NCBI RefSeq assembly: GCF_037975245.1
Contig: NC_092577.1
Location: 21,974,398-22,036,397 of the forward strand
Length of the DNA stretch: 62,000 bases
From: Apostichopus japonicus
Lineage: Eukaryota; Echinodermata; Holothuroidea; Aspidochirotida; Stichopodidae
Reading direction: 5' to 3'
Positions 40,568 through 52,135 of this stretch are shown here, piece after piece; position 1 is the first letter of the stretch, and each line of letters opens with the position of its first letter. The notes beneath the pieces are model-generated. The model saw nothing but the letters and a program-made list of their open reading frames with translations, searched no databases and was not told where the DNA came from. Position numbers and translations under genes: made by a program.

Positions 40568-41310
40568 TTACATAGAATGCAACCTGAAGGCAACCTCAGT
40601 GTACAGGTCATATAATGCTTCAATTCCAGGGTTTCTCCAAAACCGGCCGAAAGAGTTCATCCTTCACTGTGTGAAGAGATTGTCCAGTGCAGTGGATTGT
40701 AGAATCCAGAGGGCCGGCAACAGCTTCAAAGTGTGCAGCTTCTCTGAGCACAATAAGGAGTATGAAGTCACACTGGGAAATGATCAGTCAATCCCTTCGT
40801 GCCAGTGCTATGACTGGCTGCACACCCACTGGCCTTGCAAGCACTTACTTGCAGTTGTCCTGCACCACCCTAGCTGCAGCTGGAATGACATCCCAGAGCA
40901 ATAGCGGGAAAATCCCCTCTTCACTTTGGATGAAGTGTGTTTCGGAGGGTCCAACTTGAGGATGGAAGGAGACAATCCCAACGAAGGCATGGAAGTAGGC
41001 TCTTCCAACAGCCCACAACCTCCACAAAGTCAAATAGGTGAAGAAAATACCAGGAGTGAACCAAGCAGGAGTTCATTAGCATCTGCGATCAGGGAAGAGG
41101 TTGACAAAATCCGTAGTATATCCTACCTTCACGTTCCTGTTGACATCTTGTGCAATGCCGAGCAGGAACTTGTGCGCATATCCAATATGCTCTACAGATC
41201 TGTGCCTAGTTCAAATGAGCTGCCAGTGTTGAACCCCGACGCCACTGTGAAGTCATTGGGCAAAATTCCATTTGGAATTAGCAAATTAACAAGAGGCAAA
41301 GGCAAGTACT
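40568..41310 (+). pseudogene. MULE transposase pseudogene: SWIM zinc-finger exon
   Basis: Acceptor ATTACAG. It encodes YIECNLKATSVYRSYNASIP and GFLQNRPKEFILHCVKR, then a SWIM zinc finger CQCYDWLHTHWPCKH (CXCX9CXH), which in these proteins helps DNA or protein binding. A TAG at 40902-40904 interrupts the frame. The same frame continues RENPLFTLDEVCFGGSNLRM through a Ser/Pro-rich tail and a helical segment (REEVDKIRSISYLHVPVDIL) to about 41300, where AAAG|GCAAGT could serve as a GC-type donor. A lysine-rich last piece (KVFKDLPLRKKKKQKK) follows at about 41940-42009 with a GTAAG donor. Confidence 0.7.
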
Positions 41311-43055
41311 TGCATTATGTGCATTGATATGGTTATCTCGGCTGATTTACTAGGTACTGAGGCCGGAAAAAAAACGCGTTTCTCGTGCGGGTTTTGAAAA
41401 CAAGGAGGAAGTAGGGCTTTTTATTTTTAATTGATTCAAGACGGCCACCATTTTAACATTTCCTGCAACAGTTGGTGTTTCCACTGCTCAAAGACACTTT
41501 AAAATGAAAGATAAGTTGGATAAGAGAACTGAACATATTTACAGGTCATTTAGGGTTGTACAATTTATTTTCCGATGAATTTGTTCACTGTTTTGGTGAT
41601 TTTTTTCCCGGAATTTTTCAAGACTACAACTGATAAAGGAATTCAGGCAGTCTCCAAAAAAGGAAGGGGGGGGGGACGAGAAACATGAATTTTTTGTTAC
41701 TTGGCCTTATATATTCCTTTTTTGTGTTTTCATGATGTTTTGTCTTGCATTTGATCACATTTAATATGACAGGAAATCCATGGTTTCTGTAATGTTAAGT
41801 CACCCTTTTTGCCCACTGTATATCACCCACATTTTTTGGCAACTTTTGGGTGAAATACCTGCAATTACTACAGGTCTATACTGATTGTTGAGAGATTAGA
41901 TGTACATGTATCACTGTTCTGTTACCATTTTTAATAGTTCGCAGACATGCTCAAACAGGAAAAGTGTTCAAGGACCTTCCTCTCAGAAAGAAGAAAAAAC
42001 AAAAGAAAGGTAAGTTTCACTAACAATTAGTAAAATAATGCTAAAAAAATGTGCAATAAATCTTCTTTTATACTCAAATAAATTGTTATTCATTGTATTG
42101 TTTATACGCTTTGGGAGGTGAAATGTTTTGAAAACAGTCCACAGTTTAAGCGATGTGGAGTAAATTTCTCTATATAAAACAATGTCTCTTAGCATCTGTG
42201 TACAATTTGTAAAGCAGATGTTAAATATGTATCATCTGTTCGGAAGTTTTGCTTTGACAGGAAGGATGGCGCTGTCAAGAAAAACTGAGGAAAACAAAAG
42301 ACATTTTTTTCAATTGTATTTGTTATATCGTGTGATTGGATTTTGCAATTTCATTAGTCTCAGATTACGTGTCGAGATAATAAAAGTGCACATTCACTTC
42401 GTTCCATATGAATAAACCTCATATACTCTGCGTTAATTGTGTGTGAGAATGCCTACAGATATCAAAGATTACACTTGCAGTTATTTCGTTTACTTCTGGC
42501 AAAGCAAGTGACAACCATTTATCTTTGTGTGTGCAAGAGATAAACAATTGTCGAACGTTGTGATATCATGTTTTTAAGCCGCTCTATACATACAGCACTC
42601 TTATCTTTGTCTGTGTTGCTTTGAGCCCCCTGGGTGTTGAAAGACGCCATATCCTTAATTACAGCAGGCAATGAATTTCATATATTTTTCAGTGTTTGTG
42701 ATAATTATGTTTTATTTTGACCTTTATCTTTACAACCACACAGGCATGCAAACACAGGTTTGTTATAAAAGCTATTGGTTTTCAGTAGTCTCCACTATAT
42801 TCCTGTCTTTACACTTTAAAGGGAATATACAGCATTTGCTTTTGGTGTATGTTTTTGAAATGGATGGAATTAGCGGTTAGTATTCCCTAGCAAATATTGT
42901 TGAACTGACTTGATTTGAGTGTTGTGTTCATAGATGCCGGATAAAGCCAGAAAAACGATGAAGCTGTTGTTGTCTGATGAAACAGCAATCTATAGACATC
43001 AGGGAATTGTAAGGTCAGGGAACCAGTCTAAATGGCTTTCACTGTAGGTGTGTCC
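41311..43055. other. Introns/3' region of the MULE remnant, no separate gene
   Basis: A short basic coding-like piece lies at 41946-42009 and a possible small exon at 42934-43017 (MPDKARKTMKLLLSDETA, then a weak GT). A 10-G tract lies at 41666-41675. Otherwise AT-rich and non-coding. Confidence 0.4.
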
Positions 43056-43965
43056 CAGTAAACATTTTGACGTCGGATCGACGTCGGGTTTAGGTCCAGA
43101 TGGTCGGTTAAACGTCGCTGTCCAACATAAGTAGTAGTTCAGACGTCGGATTGACGTCACAAATTAATCCTTTCAATTTTAGACGTCCTAACGACGGCGG
43201 ATGGACGTTTGTTAATATGGTAGTTACATAAAGGTAGTCTTTCCGACGTCGGATGACAGCCCTTTAATATACGTCGCGTTGCAATGGTCCATCCGACGCC
43301 GAAATGACCTATTATAATAGACCTATTATAATAGACCTATAATAATGGGTTCGTTGGATCGACGTCGGTTCAACTACGGACAGGCAACGTCGCATTGAGA
43401 ACGTCCCATCGACGCTTACACGACCAGAAAAAATAGACTAATCATAAACGGTTCGTTAGATCTACGTCCGTTCAACTACGGACAGGAGACGTCGCACTGA
43501 AAACGTCCCTCAGAAGTCAGAATATATTAATCATAAACGGTTCGTTGGATGAACGTCCGCTCAACTACGGACAGGCGACGTCGCATTGAGAACGTCCCAT
43601 CGACGCTCAAACGACCAGAAAGAATAGACTAATCATAAACGGTTCGTTAGATCGACGTCCGTTCAACTACGGACAGGCGACGTCGCACGGTAAATGCCTC
43701 TCCGACTTTGATATAGTTGGTTGGATCGACGTCGAATGAAGTGTCGACAAGAGACGCCATATTAAACGACGTTACATCAACAATTCAAAATAGACTAATC
43801 ATAAACGATTCGTTGAATCGACGTCGGCTGAACTAGTTCGGTGTTGGAACGGCATTGGCGGTAGAAGTATATAAGCTTTCCTCTTTATACGCTCCAATGA
43901 CTATCTAGAAATATACTATATCATAGACAGTTCGTTGGATCGGTGTCGAATCAATTTTGAACAGC
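43056..43965 (+). repeat. ACGTCG-rich tandem array
   Basis: Seven diverged units start with GGTTCGTTGGATCGACGTCG or close variants at about 43349, 43450, 43539, 43641, 43719, 43806 and 43929. Spacings are about 78 to 123 bp. Most units share TCAACTACGGACAGGCGACG, GAACGTCCCATCGACGCT and AATAGACTAATCATAAAC. The leading part (43056-43300) has the same GACGTCGGAT words without the unit structure. It is extremely rich in CpG and in the palindrome GACGTC compared with the surrounding AT-rich DNA. No frame is open across the units. Confidence 0.8.
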
Positions 43966-46900
43966 GGGCGCTTACGTGAATACGTATACCTTCGACGTTT
44001 AATACAGTTTATTAATATAACGTCAAATAAACATTTCGAAATACGTGTATCCATGACATCCAACTTAACACTGGCAATCATATGCGACTTAGACGAAAGC
44101 TGTGAAAGTACCGCCAGTATATACAACTTCTCGCTTATCATACCGTTATTAAGGTTATTACTTAAGTAAAACTTAAATGAATCCAATAAAAGGAGACATT
44201 TTTCAGTAAAATGAAACTATACAGCAATGTTAAACATGTTAACAAGTATATTGCAAATCTACACTCGTTTCTTCCATAAAATTGCACTGCGAGTGAAAGA
44301 AAGAACCATATCTGGTGCAGTAATATTGAGGTAACGTCTAACTTAAATAATTGATTGGGTCATGGCAGCTCCATATAACAATCATGAATGAAGTAATCTT
44401 TTGATGCACTAGAGCATACCTCGTTATACCCCATACCATATCCTTACAAACACAACCACATCCCCGACTACGCTTTTATAACACTTCCGTAGACAAATGT
44501 GCGTCGGCAGCGCTTTCATCTTCTGCTGAGCGAACGTGAAAGAGGAATGTCAGTTTTCTTTTTATGCGCTGTCCAAGACTATGGTAGCGCAGAAGGGACA
44601 TTGCATTGAACAGTTACCGACTTTTCTAAACCACAAACAACGGTAAATTGTCGAGTTGACGAGACGATAACGTCATAAAATATACAAACTTGGTATTGCA
44701 TGTTGTTAATGTATTAATTTTCTGTAATTTGCTGAGTCGCACACTGAGTTGCTACTATCTCAAAATTTACAGAAATCGGAAAATGACGAGATAAAGTATC
44801 TCCTTCAAGTTTCTGCAAATTGGCAGGTTACCAACTTTAACAAAACTACAAATATCTGAAAAATGTTTAGATGGTAACTTCATTCTAGAAATTGCCGTTT
44901 TCACCGTACAACCGACGGATCTCGTCAACGGATTAATTTTCTGTAATTTGAAGAGTGCCAAGTGAGAGTCGGGGAATTGAAAAGAAAATTACTCTTCAAT
45001 GATTTGACGAATTGCACTATACTAATCTCGCGAACATAGCATTATATAATTGCGTTGAATTTTGGTTGCTCCATAGTGGAATTCAGTGTTGTTGCTTGTT
45101 AATTTTTTAAATAATATTTACGAGTTGTAATTGTGCAACACGACACTTTAACGGTCGTCATAAGGGGACATGTCTCACACATTATAGAATAACTCAACTT
45201 CTTGCCAAAAATCGTACTTCTGTCGGGTACCGACGCTTTCTTGACATGTCTGTCAAAAAGCTTATACCATTGGTTTAATTCTAGGTAGACTCTGGGCCAC
45301 TGTTTAGCCATGTAGTTCCCCCCCCCCCCCACCCCCACACACACACACAGAAACACTCATTTATAGGGAGTTTCCCCCCCCCAGCAGACTACCCCCACCC
45401 CCTCCCCCAAACTCTGCATTAAATCTCATGTATAGGATGGGTCATGTAATGTATGATTGGCCATGACCCATGATAATTGGTCATATAGGCCCAATAATCA
45501 CGTGCAAATAAAGAAAGGGTCAAGTTTTTAATGCTTTAGTAAAGGTCAGGCCCATCTTTTAAGTGTCGCCGAGGCTGAAACTTCTACAGTGTGGGACCTC
45601 CTTTATAGCTACTGGCTATTTGCTAATTTAGGTACATATCAAACATAGCTCCTGCGCCAGAATGCGATCTGTTTTCGCGGTTATAAAACACTACCGTATT
45701 TTGTTATTTTTTTCTTAAATACGATCGTGCAAATGCCGAACCTGGCTTAAGAAATAGAAACAAAATTGACTTCTCGTTCAAAACGGTCTTTTAATGAGTC
45801 AACCATTTGGACAATTGAAAATACAAAAGATTACATTTTCTTAACACAAAGTACGTCAGTACAAAACTGTAAACATGCAAAATAAAGCCTACATATAACG
45901 TTCGGACATTCCGTGAATTAAAGGCTGTTGACAAAAGGATCCAAACTAAATTAGAATAAATTACTTCCAAATATTTCTTGTGCAAATACTGTGAGCTCTA
46001 TCACACTAAAATTTGATAAAGATCTAAGCCTTAATAGCACGATTCTGTAGAGCTGTTACTGTTGAGTACTTGAGGCAAATTAAATTTTCCTTGACGGGGG
46101 GGGGGGGGGGAGTATAGCGATTACATGGGGGTAGTGCCTCTTCGACTTGCAAAATGTGTGCAAGCAAAAAGTCAAACAAAAGGTTTCATTCAACAATATT
46201 TCACACCTGCAACTTTCCATATTACAAATAGACTACAGTATCAGATCTTTAGTTAATTCTTATTGATTCAGTTTCCGGAAACGGGGAGCAAATATGCTAC
46301 GTGTATCATCTCTTGCTCGTATAACTGATATGAATCCCACACGTTAGATAAGTCATATATTCCCATATATTCTCCTACACAATGACCGGCTGGTCGAATC
46401 GTACGTACGTACGTACAAGTATGATAAGTTGCTGTACTCATACACGTTTTACATGAACATGTTTGATCTCGCAGCTTGCGAGGCATGGATTATACATTGT
46501 ATATATGACAAACATTCCACGTCTAACATACATTAACCGGCCGTTATAGCTATAACAAATTGATCAGCATCAAACAGGGATTTGCGGTTACGAGATTTTT
46601 CGGAGTACAAGGTTTTCATATAATAAATGCAAAACTAGTGGCAGCGGTTTAAAAAAAAAGGCCAAGGATTCGATATAATTTGTGGAAATAGGCTCCGATT
46701 TATTTATGGGCCAACCTAGTGTATGCTGTTGTATATACTGCACAGGCGGTAGGATGTTATAGCCTAGGCCTTGTCTGTCTTTTGTTGATTCCTCGAATTA
46801 AGTTATAACCTATACTGGAGTATAGCAGAAACTGAAATGATAACGTCCTCATTGTGTTCCTCTTTATGAAGTCGGACAAGGCGTAGACGTATGAGGTGAA

Positions 46901-47129
46901 TTTTATATTTTAAAAATTAAAAGGCTAGGTCTATTCTTCGAACGGTATAACAATAAAGGTAAATAATTGAGCTTAGGCCCAGGGGTTGCTACAATTTTCG
47001 TCCCACTCCCAGTTTCAAACTGCCCCAAGCTAGGATGACCCCCCCCCCTCCTATATCGTATTCTTAAACATTACCAAAAAAGGCACCAAAAGTGGTTTTT
47101 GGTTCCTTCCTAAAAGCAAAGGAACCTAT
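43966..47129. other. No recognisable gene; homopolymer and (AC)n tracts
   Basis: AT-rich non-coding DNA. A C13 run at 45318-45330 is followed by CA repeats to about 45349, a G15 run lies at 46096-46110, and CGTACGTACGTACGTAC occurs at about 46401. The short frames here show no family signal. Confidence 0.5.
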
Positions 47130-49330
47130 GTATTCAGGTTGGCGTGTATGTGTGACGCTTAAGCTTGTATGCACGATAACTCAACAAGGGATTGACTGAT
47201 CATGATCAAACTTGGTGGGTGGGTGGCCCATAGTGAGTTGATGAACCCTATTGTTTTTGGTGCCCACAAAGGTCAGTTATGGTCCAAAAACCCAAAATAC
47301 TAAAACTGCAATAACTCTCAGTGCCAATGTGCGACAAGGTTGATATTTTGGGACAAGTTGTGAACTGGTTAGGGAAACATTTTGAAACTTAACGGTCATG
47401 TGATCTGAGGTCACCAAAGGTCAATTAATGTTAAAACACTAGTATTTTTGCGATAACTTGAGAACGAATTGTCTGTTAGGGTTGGGAGTTGCTTCAGTGT
47501 AATCCAATTGTCGACCCACATCTGGGTGACCCTTGACCTCAATTTGACCTCTGGTGACCTTTTCATGTTTTGGTGATTTTTACAGTTTCGATGCTATTTT
47601 CAGATGTCAAAGGTACCTTCCGATCATAAATATCGATGGGTTGACCCCGGGTGACCTTTGTGTGCGAACTTAGGATGGCTGTACAGACTTATCGTGTTGA
47701 TTTTTGGAATCAGCAGATCAAACTACATTTGAAACCCAGGTCAAAGGTCACATCAGAAAAAATGTGCTTAGTTTGGGAGAAAACGGGCGAAAAAGAAAAT
47801 GTTTGGTTTTGATGCTAGATTTGGATATCAAATGTACCTTCCGATCAAAAATGTCAATGGCTTGACACCCGGGTGACCTTTGTGTGTAAAGTTATACAAG
47901 GTCAAAGTTAATTTTCAGACATTTAATGCAATAATTCCCAGGGCCAAGGTGTAACAAGGTTGATATTTTGGGACAAGTTGCAAATGGTATAGAGGAATAT
48001 TTTCAAACTTAACGGTCATGTGATCCGAGGTCATCAAAGGTCAATTAATGTTAAAAAAGTATTTTGGGTGAGAAAATGGGCAAAGAAAAAAATGTTTGAG
48101 TTTTTACAGTTTTGATGCTATATTCACGTCTCACCAATCAAAAATGTCAATAGGTTTACCCCAGGTGACCTTTGCGTGTGAAGTTATATGAGGTCAAAGT
48201 AAATTTTCAGACATTTAGTGCAATAATTCCCAGTTCCAAGGTGTGACACAGTTGATATTTTGGGACAAGTTGCAAATGGTATAGGGGAATACTTTCAAAC
48301 TTAACGGTCATGTGATCCGAGGTCACCAAAGGTCAATTAATGATAAAAAACTAGTATTTTTGCGATAACTTGAGAACGAATTGTCCGTTAGGGTTGGGAG
48401 TTGCTTCAATTTAATCCAATTGTCGACCCGCATCTGGGTGACCCTTGACCTCAATTTGACCTCTGGTGACCTTTTCATGTTTTGGGGATTTTTAGTTTCG
48501 ATGCTATTTTCAGATGTCAAAGGTACCATAAATGTATCATAAAGGTATCATAAATGTCAATAGGTTTACCCCCGTGTGACCTTCGTGTGCGGAGTTATAC
48601 AAGGTCAAAGTTCATTTTCAGACATTTAATGCAATAACTCTCAGTTCCAAGGTGTGACACGGTTGATATTTTGGGACAAGTTGCAAATGGTATAGGGGAA
48701 TATTTTCAAACTTAACGGTCATGTGATCCGAGGTCACCAAAGGTCAATTAATGATAAAAAACTAGTATTTTTGTGATAACTTGAGAACAAACTGTCCATT
48801 AAGGTTGGGAGTTGCTTCAATGTTATACGAGGTCAAAGTTAAAAAATATTAATGAGGTCACGGGTCAAACGTGAAAAACTCCCAAGTTGCAATAACTTGG
48901 CTACTATTTATTGGAATTTCGTCAAACTTGGTATGATGATATTGGTACATAGTCTCCGCACACTGATGTGTGTTGCATGCAATTGATATCATTCATGTTT
49001 ATAAGGGGGGGGGCTAGCATTATTTTGTTATGAAAAGTTTGTATGCACAATACAGTAACTCAACAAGGGAATGACCAATCAGTACCATACTTGGTGAGTG
49101 GGTGGCCCATAGTAAGTAGATTAACCCTGTTGATTTTGGTGCTCATTTCATGAATATTAATGAGGTCATGGGGTCAAACGTGAAATACTCCAATTGCAAT
49201 TACTTGGCTACTATTACTAGTCGGAATTTCGTCAAACTTGGTATGATGATAATGGTAGATAGTCTTCACACACTGATGTGTGTTGCAATTGATATCAGGG
49301 CTTAGCATTACTTTGGCAACAAAAGTTTGT
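47130..49330 (+). repeat. GGTCA-rich tandem/dispersed repeat block
   Basis: The phrase GTTGATATTTTGGGACAAGTTG recurs at about 47339, 47960, 48251 and 48662. Each time it is followed about 40 bases later by AACTTAACGGTCATGTGATC and then by AGGTCA-CCAA-AGGTCA or a one-base variant (47408, 48028, 48320, 48731). A second phrase (CAACAAGGGATTGACTGATC / CAACAAGGGAATGACCAATC, then GGTGGGTGGCCCATAGT) occurs at about 47184 and 49060. A third (AATTTCGTCAAACTTGGTAT) occurs at about 48914 and 49225. This is a complex non-coding array with partial units of several types; similar words occur at 5.4-5.9 kb. Confidence 0.8.
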
Positions 49331-49760
49331 GAGCATAAATTACTGTTGTTGTATTACGGCTTTGTTAGAAATTTCCCTATGAATGCAACTAATGAACAGC
49401 AGCAAGGAACCATGAAATGTTTTCATTCTGGTTACCATATTCGATACTATCCTAGACTAGAGGCTAGTTCACAATCCCAAAGAAGAGAATGCCCAGGGAC
49501 TCTGGGATATTAATTTAACAATAACAGTTTAGGAAAGACAAAATCCTCACACCTGTCCTGAATACTCAATATAGTTCCCTCTGAGACTAAGAGGATATTT
49601 TAGGCCAGTTGAGCACAACTGCCCGTAGCTTAAGTGTCGAATTTTCAACATTTCTTCTTTGCTATGGCTTATGTAAAACCAATATCGTATTGGAAAACAA
49701 GACGTAATGTACAATTTCAACTAAAGCACCACCCCTATCTCAAAATAGATAAAGAGTAAA

Positions 49761-50090
49761 GTTCCTAAACAGATTCAAGAGCCCATCAACTTAAACATTC
49801 CAGTCACAAATACTGCACTAAATTTTACTTCTAGCCCCACAGTATCACAAACAGGCCATGACAATGTTAGGCTTAGCACTAGGCCTTCTGAAAGCAAAGA
49901 CCTCTTCAACAATACATTAAACAATCCTGGAGTTACCCACAGGCCTAGTAGTAATTCTGAGAGTGAATTTGAAGAGCTTTCACCATGTTCTAGTAGCCAG
50001 TCAGATGTCGATGAAATGAGCCTCTCTGATCAGTTGGGGAAATGGGCTACATCAAACAACATATCACAAACAGCAGTTGGCTGTTTGTGA
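49761..50090 (+). pseudogene. N-terminal coding remnant cut off by a LINE fragment
   Basis: An ATG-less but open frame starting VPKQIQEPINLNIPVTNTAL. It continues through a Ser-rich acidic region (SSNSESEFEELSPCSSSQ, SDVDEMSLSDQ) to LGKWATSNNISQTAV and then stops at 50088-50090. The 'L..WA...NIS..A...LL' pattern is, from memory, the N-terminal signature of a multicopy invertebrate protein family, probably of mobile-element origin. The conserved helix is broken exactly where a 19-bp hairpin and LINE fragment begin. A coding-like basic stretch upstream (about 49690-49755, YWKTRRNVQFQLKHH) is in another frame. Confidence 0.5.
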
Positions 50091-50098
50091 TATGTTGT
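50056..50098. repeat. Perfect 19-bp inverted repeat (hairpin) at a LINE junction
   Basis: Arms 50056-50074 (ACAACATATCACAAACAGC) and 50080-50098 (its exact reverse complement) are separated by the five bases AGTTG. The left arm is part of the interrupted coding remnant and the right arm abuts the start of the LINE fragment at 50100. Confidence 0.9.
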
Positions 50099-50099
50099 G

Positions 50100-50466
50100 C
50101 CTTTCGTGCCCTCTCGCAGGATTTATCTATCTTTGAGAGAGCTACCGGGGCGAAGTTGAATCCGGAAAAGACAAAGGGCCTTCGCCTTGGTAGCTGGAGA
50201 TACAGAGACTTGCCATTCGGTGCATCGTGGATCAAAATATCAAAATTAATGGTATATGGTTCGGCTGCGATGCACCTTGTGATGTAACCTGGAACGAGAG
50301 GGCTGAGGTACTTGAGAGCAGGCTCGAAACCTTTGGCACCCGCTGGCTTTCGATTCTAGGGAAAGTCACCGTAGCTAATCGTTTTGTTTCGCCCATCTGG
50401 AGAAGGGTGGGTTAGGGGTGGTTCATCTGGGAAGTAAATTGACCTTTTTGTTATTTAAGCAGTTGT
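50100..50466 (+). mobile_element. LINE (L1/Tx1-like) copy 5, short internally deleted fragment
   Basis: Matches ORF2 from FRALSQDLSIFERATGAKLN through KTKGLRLGSWRYRDLPFGAS to NRFVSPI. It then jumps, by a deletion of about 160 bp, from CGCCCATCT to GGAGAAGGGTGGGTTAG and ends at AAGCAGTTGT. Both ends of the element are missing. The 5' junction carries the hairpin and the 3' junction runs into a (TATAAG)-type simple repeat. Confidence 0.85.
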
Positions 50467-50527
50467 ATAAGTATATTCGTATAAGTATATTCGTATAAGT
50501 ATAAGTATAAGTATAAGTATATTCGTT
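50467..50527 (+). repeat. Simple repeat (GTATAAGTATATTC / GTATAA)n
   Basis: ATAAGTATATTCGTATAAGT is repeated, followed by four GTATAA units and ending TATATTCG. It starts exactly at the LINE fragment's 3' break. Confidence 0.8.
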
Positions 50528-50638
50528 TTATCGAAATATGTGGTTAGCATGGTTATGGTCAGTGTGAATTAGATTAGCTGATCATTTCTGAATAAATTCA
50601 AGAGGAGCTTTGCTTTAGAGTCAATATGTTATACCACA

Positions 50639-50783
50639 TCATGTGTATAAGATTATGTGGACGGTCCACATAATCCGCTCATACACTTACGATTATATAT
50701 TCCAATTGAGATTACGTGTGTTACAGAAAAAAAGACGTTAATATTACTATATGAATATATTCAATACATTCAATACAAATGAT
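50639..50783 (+). repeat. Single dispersed partial copy of the 330-bp palindromic repeat
   Basis: TGTGTATAAGATTATGTGGA, the palindrome centre, ATTCCAATTGAGATTACGTG and ATATATTCAATACATTCAAT all match the array at 57.2-58.2 kb with few differences. Only about 145 bp of the unit is present. Confidence 0.85.
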
Positions 50784-51101
50784 TTAAAGGCGATATCGCT
50801 CGTAGACTTTTTTTTGAGGGCGCTGGCATTATCGAGGTTTCAGCGAGGTTTAATGGGACCCCTAAAACTCACGTGACCTCGGTGGCAAATTTAGATCAGT
50901 GAATAGCACAGGCAAGCGTATGCGTAACAAGCCCGTACCCATGCACACATAATGTTATAGCACAGCATTTCAGATTATTGTACTGTTTACCGCAAAGGAT
51001 TTTCGTACGCGATAGTTTGTTGTTTGTGTGCCTTTTGAGTAAAGAATACTGTACGATTTTCGTACAAATACATTCGATTAGACTAGAGTATAGTGACAAT
51101 C

Positions 51102-51381
51102 ATGGAAAAGGGATCAGGGCAAGGAGAATCGGGCGAAAGAAAACGACCTTATCCTGGAACGAGCGTATAGGTTCAAGTGGAGGAAAGCCATTGTTGCATG
51201 GACCTGACAAAAACAGCAGTGCAAAGGAACAACAGCGACGAAGAGATGCCACGAAGATCTATCTTCTACGTTCCTACGTAAACTGGCAAATGGAGAAAGA
51301 ACTCTACAAACATGTCCACGATTTGACTTCTGTTAGCAACGCAGATTTCGCAGAACATTTGCTTCAGGATCACACAAAAAG
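51102..51381 (+). CDS. Exon A of an unrecognised gene (basic, helical)
   Basis: A frame ending in ATKIYLLRSYVNWQMEKELY, VSNADFAEHLLQDHTKR is closed by the donor AAAAG|GTAATG. A plausible start ATG at 51102 (MEKGSGQGESGERKRPYPG) is in a different frame and would need a one-base shift near 51165. The alternative in-frame start is an ATG at 50978 that gives an unlikely hydrophobic leader. The exon ends after AG, and exon B starts with G, completing Arg. I do not recognise the family; the 'IYL..SY..W......SN.DFAE.LL' pattern suggests a small helical domain common in invertebrate multicopy genes. Confidence 0.5.
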
Positions 51382-51454
51382 GTAATGATTTGCTAAGCTA
51401 GGCTAAAACTGTATAGGGTAATACTAGTACATAGTAGTACTACAGGGTATTGTC

Positions 51455-51725
51455 CTAGGTAACTGTCAGTATTGCGAAGTACAGAAAACTGCAAAGTTCG
51501 GACACCCCTAAGAAATACACGATTTCACCATGATAACCTACAAGCGAAAGCCAATATCACTAAAAACTAGGAAGCTACAGTTATTTCCTCTCCAAAATGA
51601 CCCGTGCGCAAGTATGTACGTACATATCTGTCAATAAAATGAAGATAGTTTTTGGGGTATTTTAAGGCTTAGGTGTTCCAACTTCGCAGTGTCTATGCTA
51701 TTGTATTTGTAACATACATGATTTG
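51455..51725 (-). mobile_element. MITE-like element, copy 2 (GAAGTTCGGACACC termini)
   Basis: The left side is GTCAGTATTGCGAAGTACAG and CTGCAAAGTTCGGACACCCC; the right side is the inverted GGTGTTCCAACTTCGCAGTG. In reverse complement it aligns with the 9.2-9.66 kb element through GTCATTTTGGAGA(G/T), AATAACT.TAGCTTC and CGCTTGTAGGTT-like words. There is no coding frame. It lies in the intron directly after exon A. Confidence 0.7.
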
Positions 51726-51889
51726 ATGAGCCTAGGCTTTGTAACTAGGCCTATCATTCATTATTTTTCCAATGGACCTAGCGTATGCTAACCTTATCAT
51801 ACTTATCCTAGCACAAAATAGCAGTAAGTTGTATTACTGAGTCATCATCATCACTGTTTGTGAATGCTTGTCATGAGGATACTGTATAG

Positions 51890-52135
51890 GCCGTTTCTTA
51901 CGACTAGTCGTAACAATTATAAACTATTCTTACGACAAAGGCAAATTCAAGTGCAGTAAATAAAGCAACTGCGCATGTAGTAGAGGTAACCCTAAACATA
52001 ACCCTAACCCTAACCGGAAGTTATTGTTACTCATCGTCGTAAAATTAGTACTCCTAATCATAAAAATAGCAACTGCCCATGCGTAGTCGGAAATTATTCT
52101 TACGACTAGTTGTAAGAATAGCCACTTTGTACTGT
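51890..52135. mobile_element. Palindromic MITE-like element with internal CCCTAA repeats
   Basis: GTTTCTTACGACTAGTCGTA at about 51893 and ATTCTTACGACTAGTTGTAA at about 52096 are near-palindromes that bracket the element. ATTCTTACGAC and GTCGTAA words occur inside as further inverted copies. Near 51987-52015 it carries AACCCTAAACATAACCCTAACCC-type sequence, a short telomere-like stretch. Confidence 0.55.

Noticed and set aside
43349-43965. CRISPR array
   Set aside because: Repeats are long, diverged and directly adjacent without unique spacers, and the window is eukaryotic.
51987-52015. Chromosome-end telomere
   Set aside because: Only a few CCCTAA-type units, flanked by ordinary sequence and inside a palindromic element.
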